A stretch of 64,000 bases of DNA from Armatimonadota bacterium. GTDB taxonomy: Bacteria > Armatimonadota > Fimbriimonadia > Fimbriimonadales > Fimbriimonadaceae. Below the pieces are notes generated by a model. It was not told the origin of the DNA and ran no database searches. It saw only the letters and a program-made list of their open reading frames with translations. Within the stretch, counting starts at the first letter, position 1. The number at the start of each line of letters is the position of its first letter. This document shows, in pieces, positions 1 to 8,598 of the stretch. The translations under genes and the position numbers were made by a program. The DNA is taken from NCBI GenBank assembly GCA_018268255.1, contig JAFDWX010000001.1, forward strand, positions 186,001 through 250,000, written 5' to 3'.

Positions 1-147
1 TTTCTTGTCGGCTGTTGGGCGATCTTTGTGAGGCTCGGGACAGAACTCGACCTGCACAGGTGAGAATTCGGTCAGGATGGACGGTTGAATCTGGTCGCGA
101 AGCCAATTGGAAACGCGGGAAAGAGTAAGACTGGGGTGCTTGAGCAT
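1..147 (-). CDS. N-terminal fragment of an unidentified protein, cut by the window edge
   Basis: Reading leftwards from an ATG at 145-147, 49 codons stay open to the window edge. The product begins MLKHPSLTLSRVSNWLRD. It is hydrophilic with alternating basic and acidic residues and has no signal peptide, so it would be a cytoplasmic protein. It is divergent from dprA, with about 75 bases between the two starts, a normal promoter-sized gap. I do not recognise the family from this short piece; the start of a large glycosidase is one possibility, but nothing here proves it. The start choice rests only on being the ATG that leaves a divergent intergenic region. Confidence 0.45.
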   Translation of the reverse strand, partial: MLKHPSLTLSRVSNWLRDQIQPSILTEFSPVQVEFCPEPHKDRPTADKK

Positions 148-209
148 GACGATGCCTTCAAAACGAGTTTACTGAATCTGCCACACTGCGGTGCGGCGTT
201 ATACTGTCG

Positions 210-215
210 TATAAT
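210..215 (+). promoter_or_regulatory. Candidate -10 box of dprA (leaderless arrangement)
   Basis: A perfect TATAAT lies six bases before the dprA ATG at 222. Transcription from this box would begin at or next to the A of the start codon, so the mRNA would have no leader. No good TTGACA-like -35 box is seen at 16-18 bases. The same geometry recurs at several other genes in the window (see findings). Confidence 0.5.
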
Positions 216-221
216 AGATAT

Positions 222-1160
222 ATGAGTGCGCATGAAGGTGCCATTGCCCTCTGTACGATTTATGGGCGAGGCGGCCCCAACTGGGTTCAAAATCCCCCCA
301 GATATCGGTGGGCGATGGTCCTCGATCTCATGCAGTCTCAGGGGCTGAGTGCATCTGGAGCCGCCAGTGCATTGATCCGAAAGGGGTTGCACGAGGAAGC
401 CGCTCTTCTGCGAGACTCGCAACGCCTGGAATGGGCTCATCAGTGCTGTGCACGTGGGAAAATCCTCACCCCCGCCCATCCCGGATATCCCCTGCTGTGG
501 CGTCGTCGTTTGATGGCGCAGACTCCGCCCGTGGTCTTTGTGCGAGGCACCCTACCCAGCGGGACGACTGTGGGAATCGTCGGCAGCCGTGTCCTCAACG
601 CGAGCGAAAGAAAGTTCGCACGCACTGCCGGAGCCTCGGCGTCTCGCAACAACCTCACTGTGGTCTCTGGCGGCGCAAATGGCACCGACCAGTACGCGGT
701 GATGGCTTGCGCGGCCGCCGGCGGTGCTACCGTGGAGATTTGGCCTTATGGCTTGGGATCGACCGACGCTGCTGCTCGCCTCCATCGCCCGGCACCCACA
801 TGCGCGCTTTCCCTTTGCGCGGATTCCGAGCCCTTTTCCAGCGGCATGGCACTGGCGCGCAACCTTCTCATCTACGCCATGTCCAGCCAAGCTATCGTCG
901 TGGCGGCACGATTCAAAACCGGTGGCTCGTGGCACGGAGCAGTCGATGCTCTTCGTCGCCGAGTCACACCCATCTGGGTGCGACAAGGCGTGGCCGACCC
1001 GGAGACCCAGCGAGGAGCAGCAGCCCTGGTCGGCCTGGGAGCAATGCCCTTGGTCGAGGCTGCACCATCATCGCTTGATGCTGTGATGATGCACATCGCG
1101 GCTGGCACCCTTGGTCCAAGCATAAGCGCCCAGCCTCCGCTGTTCGCCCATTGGGTGTGA
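222..1160 (+). CDS. dprA: DprA/Smf-family DNA-processing protein
   Basis: DprA proteins bind incoming single-stranded DNA and load RecA during transformation. The 312-aa product has the short lead-in typical of the family (LTPAHPGYPLLW, residues 82-93). It then has the Rossmann-like core with GIVGSR (118-123) and SGGANGTDQYA (149-159), and later GSWHGAVDALRR, the usual spot for the DprA G(S/G)xxxA turn. The classical GxRxxSxYG motif is only half kept: the Ser-x-Tyr-Gly part is missing, so this is a divergent member. The family assignment is firm; a role in competence is inferred. There is no good Shine-Dalgarno site, but a TATAAT box sits six bases upstream. Confidence 0.82.
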   Translation: MSAHEGAIALCTIYGRGGPNWVQNPPRYRWAMVLDLMQSQGLSASGAASALIRKGLHEEAALLRDSQRLEWAHQCCARGKILTPAHPGYPLLWRRRLMAQTPPVVFVRGTLPSGTTVGIVGSRVLNASERKFARTAGASASRNNLTVVSGGANGTDQYAVMACAAAGGATVEIWPYGLGSTDAAARLHRPAPTCALSLCADSEPFSSGMALARNLLIYAMSSQAIVVAARFKTGGSWHGAVDALRRRVTPIWVRQGVADPETQRGAAALVGLGAMPLVEAAPSSLDAVMMHIAAGTLGPSISAQPPLFAHWV

Positions 1161-1244
1161 GGCGCAGCACAAGCCTTCCGGAAGGCTCAAACAGGGTAAT
1201 CCGAGAGGTCCGGGCGGTACACTAAGGGTCTTCCGACTTCGTCC

Positions 1245-3041
1245 ATGAATCGCTCAAACATCCGCAATTTCTGCATCATTGCTCACATCGATCATGGCAA
1301 GTCGACTCTCGCCGACCGCCTGATCGAGAAAACGGGCATGATTCGCGGCACCGCCCAAGAGCAGATGCTGGACAGCATGGATTTGGAACGCGAGCGCGGC
1401 ATCACCATCAAGATGGCTGCGATCCGGTTGACCTATCGCGCGAACGACGGGCAGGACTATGAGCTGAACCTCATCGATACGCCCGGGCACGTCGATTTCA
1501 CGTATGAGGTCAGCCGAGCCCTGGCCGCGTGCGAAGGGGCCCTTCTCATCGTCGATGCCAGCCAGGGTGTGGAAGCTCAGACCATCGCCAACGCCAGCAT
1601 GGCGATGAACCAGAACCTCGAAATCGTGCCAGTCATCAACAAAATCGATCTTCCCCACGCAGATGTGGACCGCGCGAAAGAAGAAATCGAAAGCTCTGTT
1701 GTGATTCCGGCTGACGATGCCGTCTTGACCTCTGCCAAATCGGGGTTGGGTATCGAGGACTTGCTGGAAGCTATTGTGCAGAAGGTTCCCGCTCCAGCAG
1801 GCGATGTGAACAAGCCTCTCAGAGCACTTATTTACGATTCACACTTTGACCCGTACCAGGGCGCAGTGGCATACGTTCGCGTTTACGACGGTTCCATCAA
1901 GCCGGGCGACAAGATGATGATGATGTCGACCGGCAACGTGTTCGATGTCGATTCGGTTGGGTTTTTCAGTCCCAAACTGGAACGGAGCGACATCTTGGAG
2001 GCAGGCGAGGTCGGCTTTGTCACCGCAGCCATGAAGACCATCGGCGACGCGGGCGTGGGCGACACGATCACGTTGCGCGACAATCCGGCAGAGGCACCGC
2101 TGCCTGGCTATCGCGAGGCCAAACCCATGGTGTTTTGCGGTCTCTACCCCACCGATGGCGACCAATACGAGGACCTGCGAGACGCCATCGAAAAGCTCAA
2201 GCTCAACGACGCAGCGCTCACGTACACCCCGGAGACTTCAGCAGCACTGGGCTTCGGTTTCCGATGCGGCTTTTTGGGTCTGCTCCACATGGATATCGCC
2301 CGCGAACGGCTGGAGCGCGAATTCGGCTTGGACCTGATTCTGACGGCTCCGAGCGTGGACTACGTGGTTCACCGCACCAACGGCGAAGTCGAGCACATCA
2401 GTAACCCCTCCGAAATGCCGAGCCCGACGGAAATCGCGCATATCGAGGAGCCTTCGATTAGTGCAACCATCATGTGTCCCACCGAATACGTCGGCACGGT
2501 GATGACACTGTGCCAGGAACGGCGCGGAATCTATATCAAATCCGAATACCCCTCCCAGAATCGCGTGATGATCTACTACACGTTGCCGCTGGCCGAGGTT
2601 CTGTTGGACTTTTTTGACAAGCTCAAGTCGTCCACACGCGGCTACGCCTCGTTCGATTACGACCTCGGCGACCTCATCCGCAGCGACTTGGTGAAAGTGG
2701 ACATCATGCTCAACGGCGACATCGTGGACGCGCTCTCGTTCATCGTCAACCGGCAGTTTTCGTATCCTCGGGCTCGAGCGATGGTGGACCAACTGCGAAA
2801 AGTGGTCCCGCGCCAGCAGTACGAAGTCCGAATCCAGGCATCCATCGGCGCTAAGATCATCGCGGCCGACACGATCAAGCCGTATCGCAAGAACGTCATC
2901 GCCAAATGCTACGGCGGCGACGTCACCCGCAAACGCAAACTGCTGGAGAAGCAAAAGGAAGGCAAAAAGCGCATGAAGCAGATCGGCACGGTCGAACTCC
3001 CGCAGGAAGCCTTCCTGAGCGTGCTGAAAGTCGCGGAGTGA
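1245..3041 (+). CDS. lepA: Elongation factor 4 (LepA), ribosomal back-translocase GTPase
   Basis: LepA is a cytoplasmic ribosome-binding GTPase related to EF-G. The 598-aa length is normal for the family. Visible motifs are the P-loop [10 protein letters not shown] (residues 13-22), switch region [10 protein letters not shown]3 DTPGHVD and G4 NKIDLP. The characteristic LepA C-terminal domain is complete, with [20 protein letters not shown] near the end. The start gives [20 protein letters not shown], as in other LepA proteins. It is the first gene of a probable pair with the gene starting four bases after its stop codon. Confidence 0.97.
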   Translation: MNRSNIRNFCIIAHIDHGKSTLADRLIEKTGMIRGTAQEQMLDSMDLERERGITIKMAAIRLTYRANDGQDYELNLIDTPGHVDFTYEVSRALAACEGALLIVDASQGVEAQTIANASMAMNQNLEIVPVINKIDLPHADVDRAKEEIESSVVIPADDAVLTSAKSGLGIEDLLEAIVQKVPAPAGDVNKPLRALIYDSHFDPYQGAVAYVRVYDGSIKPGDKMMMMSTGNVFDVDSVGFFSPKLERSDILEAGEVGFVTAAMKTIGDAGVGDTITLRDNPAEAPLPGYREAKPMVFCGLYPTDGDQYEDLRDAIEKLKLNDAALTYTPETSAALGFGFRCGFLGLLHMDIARERLEREFGLDLILTAPSVDYVVHRTNGEVEHISNPSEMPSPTEIAHIEEPSISATIMCPTEYVGTVMTLCQERRGIYIKSEYPSQNRVMIYYTLPLAEVLLDFFDKLKSSTRGYASFDYDLGDLIRSDLVKVDIMLNGDIVDALSFIVNRQFSYPRARAMVDQLRKVVPRQQYEVRIQASIGAKIIAADTIKPYRKNVIAKCYGGDVTRKRKLLEKQKEGKKRMKQIGTVELPQEAFLSVLKVAE

Positions 3042-3045
3042 GGGG

Positions 3046-4044
3046 ATGTTCGGGCGGATCGGCGAGTGGCTGAGCGGTTCAATCCTCACAAGAACCGTCG
3101 AATGGCTCCAGAGCATGGACGCTCGCAATCGATTTTGCGAGGCTGTGCTGTGCGGCTGGGGGATGGATTCGGTTCCGGAAATTGCCGAGTTTACAATCCG
3201 CAATTTGGCTGACAAGCCAGAAACTCCCCTGACACTGGACCGTCTCGCGTTGGCCCATAGTTGCCTGGGAAACTACGCAGCAGCCTTGGAAATCACCCGT
3301 CGGAAAGGCGAACTTATGGACCGATTACCGCCGCTCCAATGGGGCCAACTCAATATTCAGGAACCTGTGAAACTGACCACCGGTCGGCCGGCTCGAATCA
3401 AAGCGGTCCATCGATTTCGATTCCACGCTGCGATGGGGTTGGTCCAGTCGGCCATTTGGTTGACCAGCGCCCAACCGGGTGAGCAGCCCCCTTCCGAAGC
3501 GAGAGATCACCTTCGCAAGGCGATCCGGATTGATCCCCACGGATACGGCGGCAGCCTCCGAGCCTTGTTGCTTCTGCTGCGCTGGCTGGCTGACGGCGAT
3601 CACCTTCACGTGAGTCGTGAATTTCGCTTGAAGGGGTTCCCATATGCCTTCTGCCAACTCTTTTTTGTGTTGCCCGCAGCTCGAATCCCGGATTCCTGTC
3701 ACCTCATTGCTCATATCGCTCAAATCCAGGGGCACTATCGCACTTCTGTTTGGGCACAAGATGTCGAACGGGAACTACTGGACAATGGAAAAGTCTTTAT
3801 GCGAGAGCCGATCCCTTTGCCCCCTCACGAGCCAGCGTCATCGCGGAGCCGGAAATGTGCGTCTGCGGCCCGTGAGATCCATCGCCTCCGTTCACATGTC
3901 GAGACCTCGCTTGCGAAAAGCAGCAACCCCTTTGAAAGTGAAGACTTCTGGTCGGGTGCACCTCGATCCGAGGCTGCTGACACCTGGATCGCCCTCTGGC
4001 GAGCTCTGAACTGCACTGCGCCGAGCAGCGAGGCTAATTCCTGA
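3046..4044 (+). CDS. Unknown 332-aa protein coupled to lepA, possibly helical-repeat
   Basis: The gene starts four bases after the lepA stop codon, with a GAGGGG stretch abutting the ATG, so translation is probably coupled. The product is alanine- and leucine-rich with paired helices (for example the stretch around LALAHSCLGNYAAALEITRRKGEL at about residues 68-90), which reads like a TPR-type helix pair. Central residues 165-200 look similar. There is no signal peptide and no catalytic motif I recognise. The C-terminal 80 residues are low in conserved character and rich in Ser, Arg and Ala. Function unknown; co-transcription with lepA does not by itself say it acts in translation. Confidence 0.7.
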   Translation: MFGRIGEWLSGSILTRTVEWLQSMDARNRFCEAVLCGWGMDSVPEIAEFTIRNLADKPETPLTLDRLALAHSCLGNYAAALEITRRKGELMDRLPPLQWGQLNIQEPVKLTTGRPARIKAVHRFRFHAAMGLVQSAIWLTSAQPGEQPPSEARDHLRKAIRIDPHGYGGSLRALLLLLRWLADGDHLHVSREFRLKGFPYAFCQLFFVLPAARIPDSCHLIAHIAQIQGHYRTSVWAQDVERELLDNGKVFMREPIPLPPHEPASSRSRKCASAAREIHRLRSHVETSLAKSSNPFESEDFWSGAPRSEAADTWIALWRALNCTAPSSEANS

Positions 4045-4237
4045 TCGCACGTCCTCGAACAACGACCTGAACTGAGGTCGCGCCATTGCCGCGTACTGCC
4101 CTTCGATCCTCTGGCGCGGCATTCTTGTGTACGATATTAACGCCCGCATAGCCCCAGGATGCTGCTCTCATTAATGCGGAACGAGAAGGGCCAAGAAGCA
4201 AACGGGGACGGTTGCACTCCGTTCGGAGGCAAATTGC

Positions 4238-6733
4238 TCAGTTGCCCTCGATTTCGTCTTCATCGAACTCCGGGGCCGGAGGGGCACCCGTGGGCGGGGA
4301 CCAGACGATGTAGCATGGCCAGATTAGGGCTTCGAGCCAACTAATTTGCTTTACCGGGACCCTTGTGCCGTTCAGGCCCAGCGATCTTAGGTTCTTGCAC
4401 TCGCTCAAGGCCTCGATGGAAGTGACCGGCGTGCCGTTCAGGTCCAGCACCTCTAGGTTCTTGCACTCGCTCAAGGCCTCGATGGAAGTGACCGGCGTGT
4501 CGCGCAGTTGCAGCACTTCTAGGTTCTCGCACTTGCTCAAGGCCTCGATGGAAGTGACCGGCGTGTCGCGCAGTTCCAGCACTTCTAGGTTCTCGCACTT
4601 GCTCAAGGCCTCGATAGAGATGACCGGCGTGCCGTCCAGGTACAGCGATTTTAGGTTCTCGCACTTGCTCAAGGCCTCGATGGAAGTGACCGGCGTGTCG
4701 CGCAGTTGCAGCACTTCTAGGTTCTCGCACTTGCTCAAGGCCTCGATAGAGATGACCGGCGTGCCGTCCAGGTACAGCGATTTTAGGTTCTTGCACTCGC
4801 TCAAGGCCTCGATGGAGGTGACCGGCGTGCCGTTCAGGTCCAGCACCTCTAGGTTCTTGCACTCGCGTAGAGGTGCCAGCTCCCGCACCGCATACCTGGC
4901 AACAGATAGGCCCCCGATATCGTTGAGGGCGACCCCATCGACCGGACACCACCGAGACCAAGTCGCCGAGCGGAGCAGCTCGCCGTAGAGACCATCCCAG
5001 TTAGCCCGCCGGTTGCCTGCGGGCATCTCGTTCCAAGCCATCAAAGCGAGGTTCAACTCCCAGATGGGGTCCACAAACACATCAAGCGGTCGTTCACGAT
5101 CCTCGTCATTCCATATCCCGTCGCGAATCCAACTCTCGGCATCGTCGATATCCACCAGCGACCTCAGTCCAACCGCGAGCTTGATCACTTCCACCCAATT
5201 CGGGTCAGACCTGCGCTCCCGGAAGAGTTCTGCCGCCGAAATCAGTCCAGGCTGCAGTCCCTCGTTCTCAACGATGTACCGGGCGACGAGAAACTCAGCG
5301 AACGTGCGGTGGCGGAAGGCGATTCGATCCCCATCGGTGGATTCGACAAACGTTTGGCGTTTGAGCAGCTTTTCGAGAAATCGCGACGCCTCCGACTTGT
5401 TGCAGTTGCAGTCGCGCTCCCAAAAACCCCTCAGGGCCGCCTGCTTCGGGACGTAGCCGGATTCGAGGTGCTCACCAACTAGCGAAGCATAGGCAAAGGC
5501 GGGCATCAAGTCTTGGAACAGGCCCACGAACCCATCGTCCACCTGCTCTTTACCCTGGGCCAGGATCTTGTCAAATGCGGCTTCATAGAACTCGGCCCGG
5601 TTGCGAACCTGCACGTTCCCCGGCCCGGCAAACAGAAACACCGCCATCGTGAGGAGGAGCGGGTTGGTGCTGAGTTCCTGCAGACCTTCATGGTCTCGAA
5701 GTGCCTTGCGGGTCCGGGTGGCAATCTCTTGTTGCCGATCTGCCAAAGCTATCCCCTCAAACTTCTCCTCCTTAGCGAGGTGGAGAGCATAGTTGACGAT
5801 CAATCCGTCCCGCTGCGCCTCATCGAGGGGTGCTAGTTTGAAGTGCACCTTTGCATCCAAAGGCGCGCCAAAGGTCGCGCCCTCCAGCACCCCCGGCCGC
5901 GTGCTCACGACCAACCGGTTGCCAGTTTTGGCTTGCAACTCGCATGAAAACTTGGAGATCTGTTCGATCACCGAGTCCTTGTCGCCAGGCACTTCATCCA
6001 GGCTATCGAGGAATACCGCCGCCCGCCCTTCTTGCATTGCTTTCGAAAACAGGCCCTGGGATGTCGCTTCGAAATGCTGAAGCAAGGTGTCAGCGCTTTT
6101 GCTCTCTCGAAATTCCCGCACCGTCGAGTAGAACGGCACAGGTCTGCTCGGATCCTGTTCGCAAGCTTCGGCAGCCTGGTAGGCCATATGTCGCAACGTC
6201 GTCGTCTTTCCCGACCCCGCGTCGCCTAACAGAACCAAAAAAGGCAGCCGCTGGTAATCCGCGAAACTGAGCTTCTTGGTCTCGGGTTCTTCGCTTATGC
6301 CGCCGGGGTCTTGGTCCGCTCCGAAGCGTTCCTTTCGCTTCTTCTTCTCCTCGGCCGTGAGTTCGATGAGTACATCCGGAAGGTGGATCTGCTGGTCCGT
6401 AAGCGAGTTCCCTAACAGGTCCACGAGCTTCGTCGCTTCCTTAACCCGTTCGAGGTGGGCAAGCAACCCTTTGTTCTCACCGGCTGACGCGGCCCGTGTC
6501 GCATAGGCTTCCAAGAGTAATCCGTTGTCGACCGGACTTAGGTACTTAAATTCAACGGCTGCGTCAAGGATTTTCTGAATCGTGGACTCAGGCTTGGCTT
6601 TGCCGCCTAGCGCCTCGCGAATCGCTGTGTCGTCCATGCCGACTTCTATCTCAAAGTCAGTCTTGGCACCTCGGTTCGCGAGCGCCTTTTTTATTGCCGC
6701 CGATGCTTCAAGTCTTAGGTGCCACTTCGCCAA
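4238..6733 (-). CDS. NACHT-type STAND NTPase with C-terminal leucine-rich repeats
   Basis: The 831-aa product has three parts. Residues 1-165 form a helical N-terminal region with no recognised effector motif. The NTPase core has Walker A GDAGSGKTTTL (170-180) and Walker B AAVFLDSLDEVPG (238-250), where the Asp followed by Ser-Leu-Asp-Glu is typical of NACHT ATPases. Residues 619-790 are 22-residue leucine-rich repeats of the form LxxLxLxxTPVxSIEAL. This is the domain order of animal NLR sensors and of bacterial NACHT proteins, several of which defend against phage. A defence role is inferred: no nuclease, protease or membrane effector is evident, and no second defence gene is next to it. The last 40 residues are acidic and Pro-rich. 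Confidence 0.88.
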   Translation of the reverse strand: MAKWHLRLEASAAIKKALANRGAKTDFEIEVGMDDTAIREALGGKAKPESTIQKILDAAVEFKYLSPVDNGLLLEAYATRAASAGENKGLLAHLERVKEATKLVDLLGNSLTDQQIHLPDVLIELTAEEKKKRKERFGADQDPGGISEEPETKKLSFADYQRLPFLVLLGDAGSGKTTTLRHMAYQAAEACEQDPSRPVPFYSTVREFRESKSADTLLQHFEATSQGLFSKAMQEGRAAVFLDSLDEVPGDKDSVIEQISKFSCELQAKTGNRLVVSTRPGVLEGATFGAPLDAKVHFKLAPLDEAQRDGLIVNYALHLAKEEKFEGIALADRQQEIATRTRKALRDHEGLQELSTNPLLLTMAVFLFAGPGNVQVRNRAEFYEAAFDKILAQGKEQVDDGFVGLFQDLMPAFAYASLVGEHLESGYVPKQAALRGFWERDCNCNKSEASRFLEKLLKRQTFVESTDGDRIAFRHRTFAEFLVARYIVENEGLQPGLISAAELFRERRSDPNWVEVIKLAVGLRSLVDIDDAESWIRDGIWNDEDRERPLDVFVDPIWELNLALMAWNEMPAGNRRANWDGLYGELLRSATWSRWCPVDGVALNDIGGLSVARYAVRELAPLRECKNLEVLDLNGTPVTSIEALSECKNLKSLYLDGTPVISIEALSKCENLEVLQLRDTPVTSIEALSKCENLKSLYLDGTPVISIEALSKCENLEVLELRDTPVTSIEALSKCENLEVLQLRDTPVTSIEALSECKNLEVLDLNGTPVTSIEALSECKNLRSLGLNGTRVPVKQISWLEALIWPCYIVWSPPTGAPPAPEFDEDEIEGN
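4364..4879 (-). repeat. 66-bp near-identical tandem repeats encoding the LRR tail of the NACHT protein
   Basis: Seven to eight head-to-tail copies of a 66-base unit encode 22-residue leucine-rich repeats. The copies differ at few positions. Two alternating versions occur, one reading LKSLYLDGTPVISIEAL and the other LEVLQLRDTPVTSIEAL, and two copies of each are almost the same at DNA level. Because 66 is a multiple of three, the repeat also leaves open frames on both strands; these are shadows. Such low divergence means recent expansion or gene conversion. Confidence 0.95.
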
Positions 6734-6858
6734 TTCTTTTCTGCCGGGATTTCCTGAATCCGGAAGTTCTCCTTCTAGCTATCCCGCTCCCTTAGGACAA
6801 TGTTCCTTGCACGTGACATCGGCGGGGACGCCTGCCAACAAACGGAGGTGACACCGAG

Positions 6859-7224
6859 ATGTCATCGATCTTTAGCTTGTTGTTCGCGATTCTACTCGCC
6901 TCGACCTTCTCGGCTCTTGCGAAAGCATTTGGCCACGACATACAACTAAAGCCCGCCGCCATCGGCTGGTCCTGCGTGTTAGGCACACTACTCGCTCTTG
7001 GCTTCGCCTTCGCGAACCAGGTGGCAACCGCCAGTACAGCCATGGCTCTGGCAAGTTGTGCGATCGGATATATCCGACGCATCGAAGGCCCGAAACGAGG
7101 CAAGAACGAAGAGCGTCGGCAAGCAGTACGGGCCGTGAGTCTGAGAATGTTCTGGGTTATCACTGAAGCCGTTATCGGTGGAATCGCCACCGCAATGGTG
7201 ACCCGATTCATCTTCCAACGCTAG
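6859..7224 (+). CDS. Small membrane protein of unknown function
   Basis: A strong ribosome binding site (GGAGGTG, 6844-6850) lies eight bases before the ATG. The 121-aa product has three to four hydrophobic stretches: residues 1-20 (SIFSLLFAILLASTFSALA), 34-52, 53-70 and 100-118, with a basic loop at about 72-92 (RRIEGPKRGKNEERRQ). It would sit in the inner membrane. I do not recognise the family. It is divergent from the NACHT gene, with 125 bases between the starts, so the two may share a control region. A hairpin terminator follows at 7234. A link with the NACHT protein is only a positional guess. Confidence 0.7.
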   Translation: MSSIFSLLFAILLASTFSALAKAFGHDIQLKPAAIGWSCVLGTLLALGFAFANQVATASTAMALASCAIGYIRRIEGPKRGKNEERRQAVRAVSLRMFWVITEAVIGGIATAMVTRFIFQR

Positions 7225-7233
7225 GGGCTGAAT

Positions 7234-7257
7234 GGGCGGACGCTTCGGTGTCCGCCC
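7234..7257 (+). terminator. Hairpin terminator after the small membrane gene
   Basis: GGGCGGAC (7234-7241) pairs with GTCCGCCC (7250-7257), extended inward by a G-T and a C-G pair around a TTCG tetraloop, followed by a short CCTTTG tract. The stem is strong; the T-tract is weak, so efficiency is uncertain. Confidence 0.75.
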
Positions 7258-7329
7258 CTTTGCCTGACGACTTGAAATCTCACGTACTCACCCGACATCC
7301 GAAGGAGAATTTGGGTTAGGATTGGAGCG

Positions 7330-7728
7330 GTGAAGGATATCAACGCCTGTTCGGGGCCGTGGGTGGGGTGGAGCATCCAGGATGGAATCCGCATCGGAGA
7401 GACGATGCGGCTCACCATTCGCAACGGCCAGATCGAAGGAGCAGGCGAAGATATGGACGGCGAATTTGAACTGATCGGCAGCTATCACTCCAAGGACGAT
7501 CGGGTCATCCTCACGCGGCGTTACAGCCGCACCACCGAGCCTTCGCAGGAAGGCGTCGGGATTCCCTACGATTACGAAGGCACCTGGGACGGGAGCTTCG
7601 TCAGTGGAAATTGGCATCCCCGTGCGGCGCCGAACTACGGTGGTCCGTTCGAAATGTGGCCCGCCTCGGAGACCGACCTGGAGGAACTCCAGATCGACAT
7701 CCAAGAGTCTGCGACCGCCAAAGCCTAG
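7330..7728 (+). CDS. Unknown 132-aa cytoplasmic protein
   Basis: It starts at a GTG. The product is acidic and beta-rich, with a run of short strands (GETMRLTIRNGQIEGAG, then GEFELIGSYHSKDDRVILTRR and YDYEGTWDGSFVSGNWHP). This reads like a small antiparallel barrel or lipocalin-like fold in which each strand pair ends in a Gly-Xaa-Trp/Tyr turn. No signal peptide and no catalytic motif. It precedes the esterase gene by only 35 bases on the same strand, so they may be transcribed together. The start is not certain because no clear ribosome binding site is at the usual distance. Function unknown. Confidence 0.7.
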   Translation: MKDINACSGPWVGWSIQDGIRIGETMRLTIRNGQIEGAGEDMDGEFELIGSYHSKDDRVILTRRYSRTTEPSQEGVGIPYDYEGTWDGSFVSGNWHPRAAPNYGGPFEMWPASETDLEELQIDIQESATAKA

Positions 7729-7763
7729 GACCGCGGATCTGGGCCCCCTGGTAGCCTATAAGC

Positions 7764-8531
7764 ATGGTTACGATCTTGGCAAGCGCAACCCTTGCCACAA
7801 TGCTCATGGCTTCTCCGGGCGGGCAAGAGGCCAAGTCCTTCAAGCGATCGGTCCGCATCGAGCAGACGGGCAACTATTTGCTCTATCTGCCAAAAGACTA
7901 CGGCAAAACCGACAAGCACTTTCCGCTCCTTATCTTTCTGCACGGAGCCGGGGAACGTGGCGATGATCTGGATAAGGTGAAAGTCCACGGACCGCCACGA
8001 TATGTGAACGAGGGTCAGGAATTCCCGTTCATCATCGTATCGCCGCAATGTCCCGAAAACCGGTGGTGGGATCCGCTCAACGTCCTTACGCTCCTCACGG
8101 AGATCGAGATGAACTACCGTGTCGATGTCGATCGGGTCTATCTCACAGGTCTCAGCATGGGTGGGTTCGGCACCTGGGCTCTCGGCGCGATGTATCCAGA
8201 CAAGTTCGCGGCTCTGGCTCCCATCTGCGGTGGGGGAGAGCCTCGCATGACGATGACTCTGGGCGGTATGCCGATCTGGGCCGTCCACGGCCGACAAGAT
8301 GGCGCAGTTGCCTTTGTAGAAGGGGAGTCGATGGTCAACGCTGCGGCAAAGAACGGTGCAAACGTGAAGTTTACGATTTACACCGACGGTGGCCACGATG
8401 TCTGGACCACAACCTATTCCAACCCAAAATTCTATGAATGGCTTCTCAGCCATCGGCGCTCGGATCGGAAGGGTGGCCCAACTCCGGCAACCCAAGTCGA
8501 TGTCGAAGAGATGAACTTGCCGAAAAGTTAG
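7764..8531 (+). CDS. Secreted alpha/beta-hydrolase (esterase/phospholipase-like)
   Basis: The first 20 residues form a signal-peptide-like stretch (MVTILASATLATMLMASPGG). The mature part has the oxyanion-loop segment PLLIFLHGAGERGDD and the nucleophile elbow GLSMGGFGTW (Ser about residue 131). A later DGGHDVW carries the catalytic His, and a candidate Asp lies in VHGRQDGAV. This set is typical of the secreted esterases related to feruloyl esterases and PHB depolymerases that many environmental bacteria annotate as predicted phospholipase or peptidase. The product is 255 aa, a normal length. The substrate cannot be told; an ester of plant or polymeric carbohydrate is a reasonable guess given the GH16 glucanase elsewhere in the window. 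Confidence 0.85.
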   Translation: MVTILASATLATMLMASPGGQEAKSFKRSVRIEQTGNYLLYLPKDYGKTDKHFPLLIFLHGAGERGDDLDKVKVHGPPRYVNEGQEFPFIIVSPQCPENRWWDPLNVLTLLTEIEMNYRVDVDRVYLTGLSMGGFGTWALGAMYPDKFAALAPICGGGEPRMTMTLGGMPIWAVHGRQDGAVAFVEGESMVNAAAKNGANVKFTIYTDGGHDVWTTTYSNPKFYEWLLSHRRSDRKGGPTPATQVDVEEMNLPKS

Positions 8532-8598
8532 CGAATAGCCAGCCCGCAGCAACTCGTTGCGGGCTTACCCTGCCGGAATAAGGTAATCACACACAACG

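Noticed and set aside
2238-3215. 325-codon open frame antisense to lepA
   Set aside because: It mirrors a conserved gene and its translation is His/Arg/Val-rich without recognisable motifs.
4364-4879. Regular repeats that might suggest a CRISPR array
   Set aside because: The units are contiguous without unique spacers and encode leucine-rich repeats in frame.
4341-4988. Long open frames on both strands across the LRR region (206 and 207 codons)
   Set aside because: The 66-bp repeat is a multiple of three, so any frame free of stops in one unit stays open in all; the NACHT frame continues into a full NTPase and is the real one.
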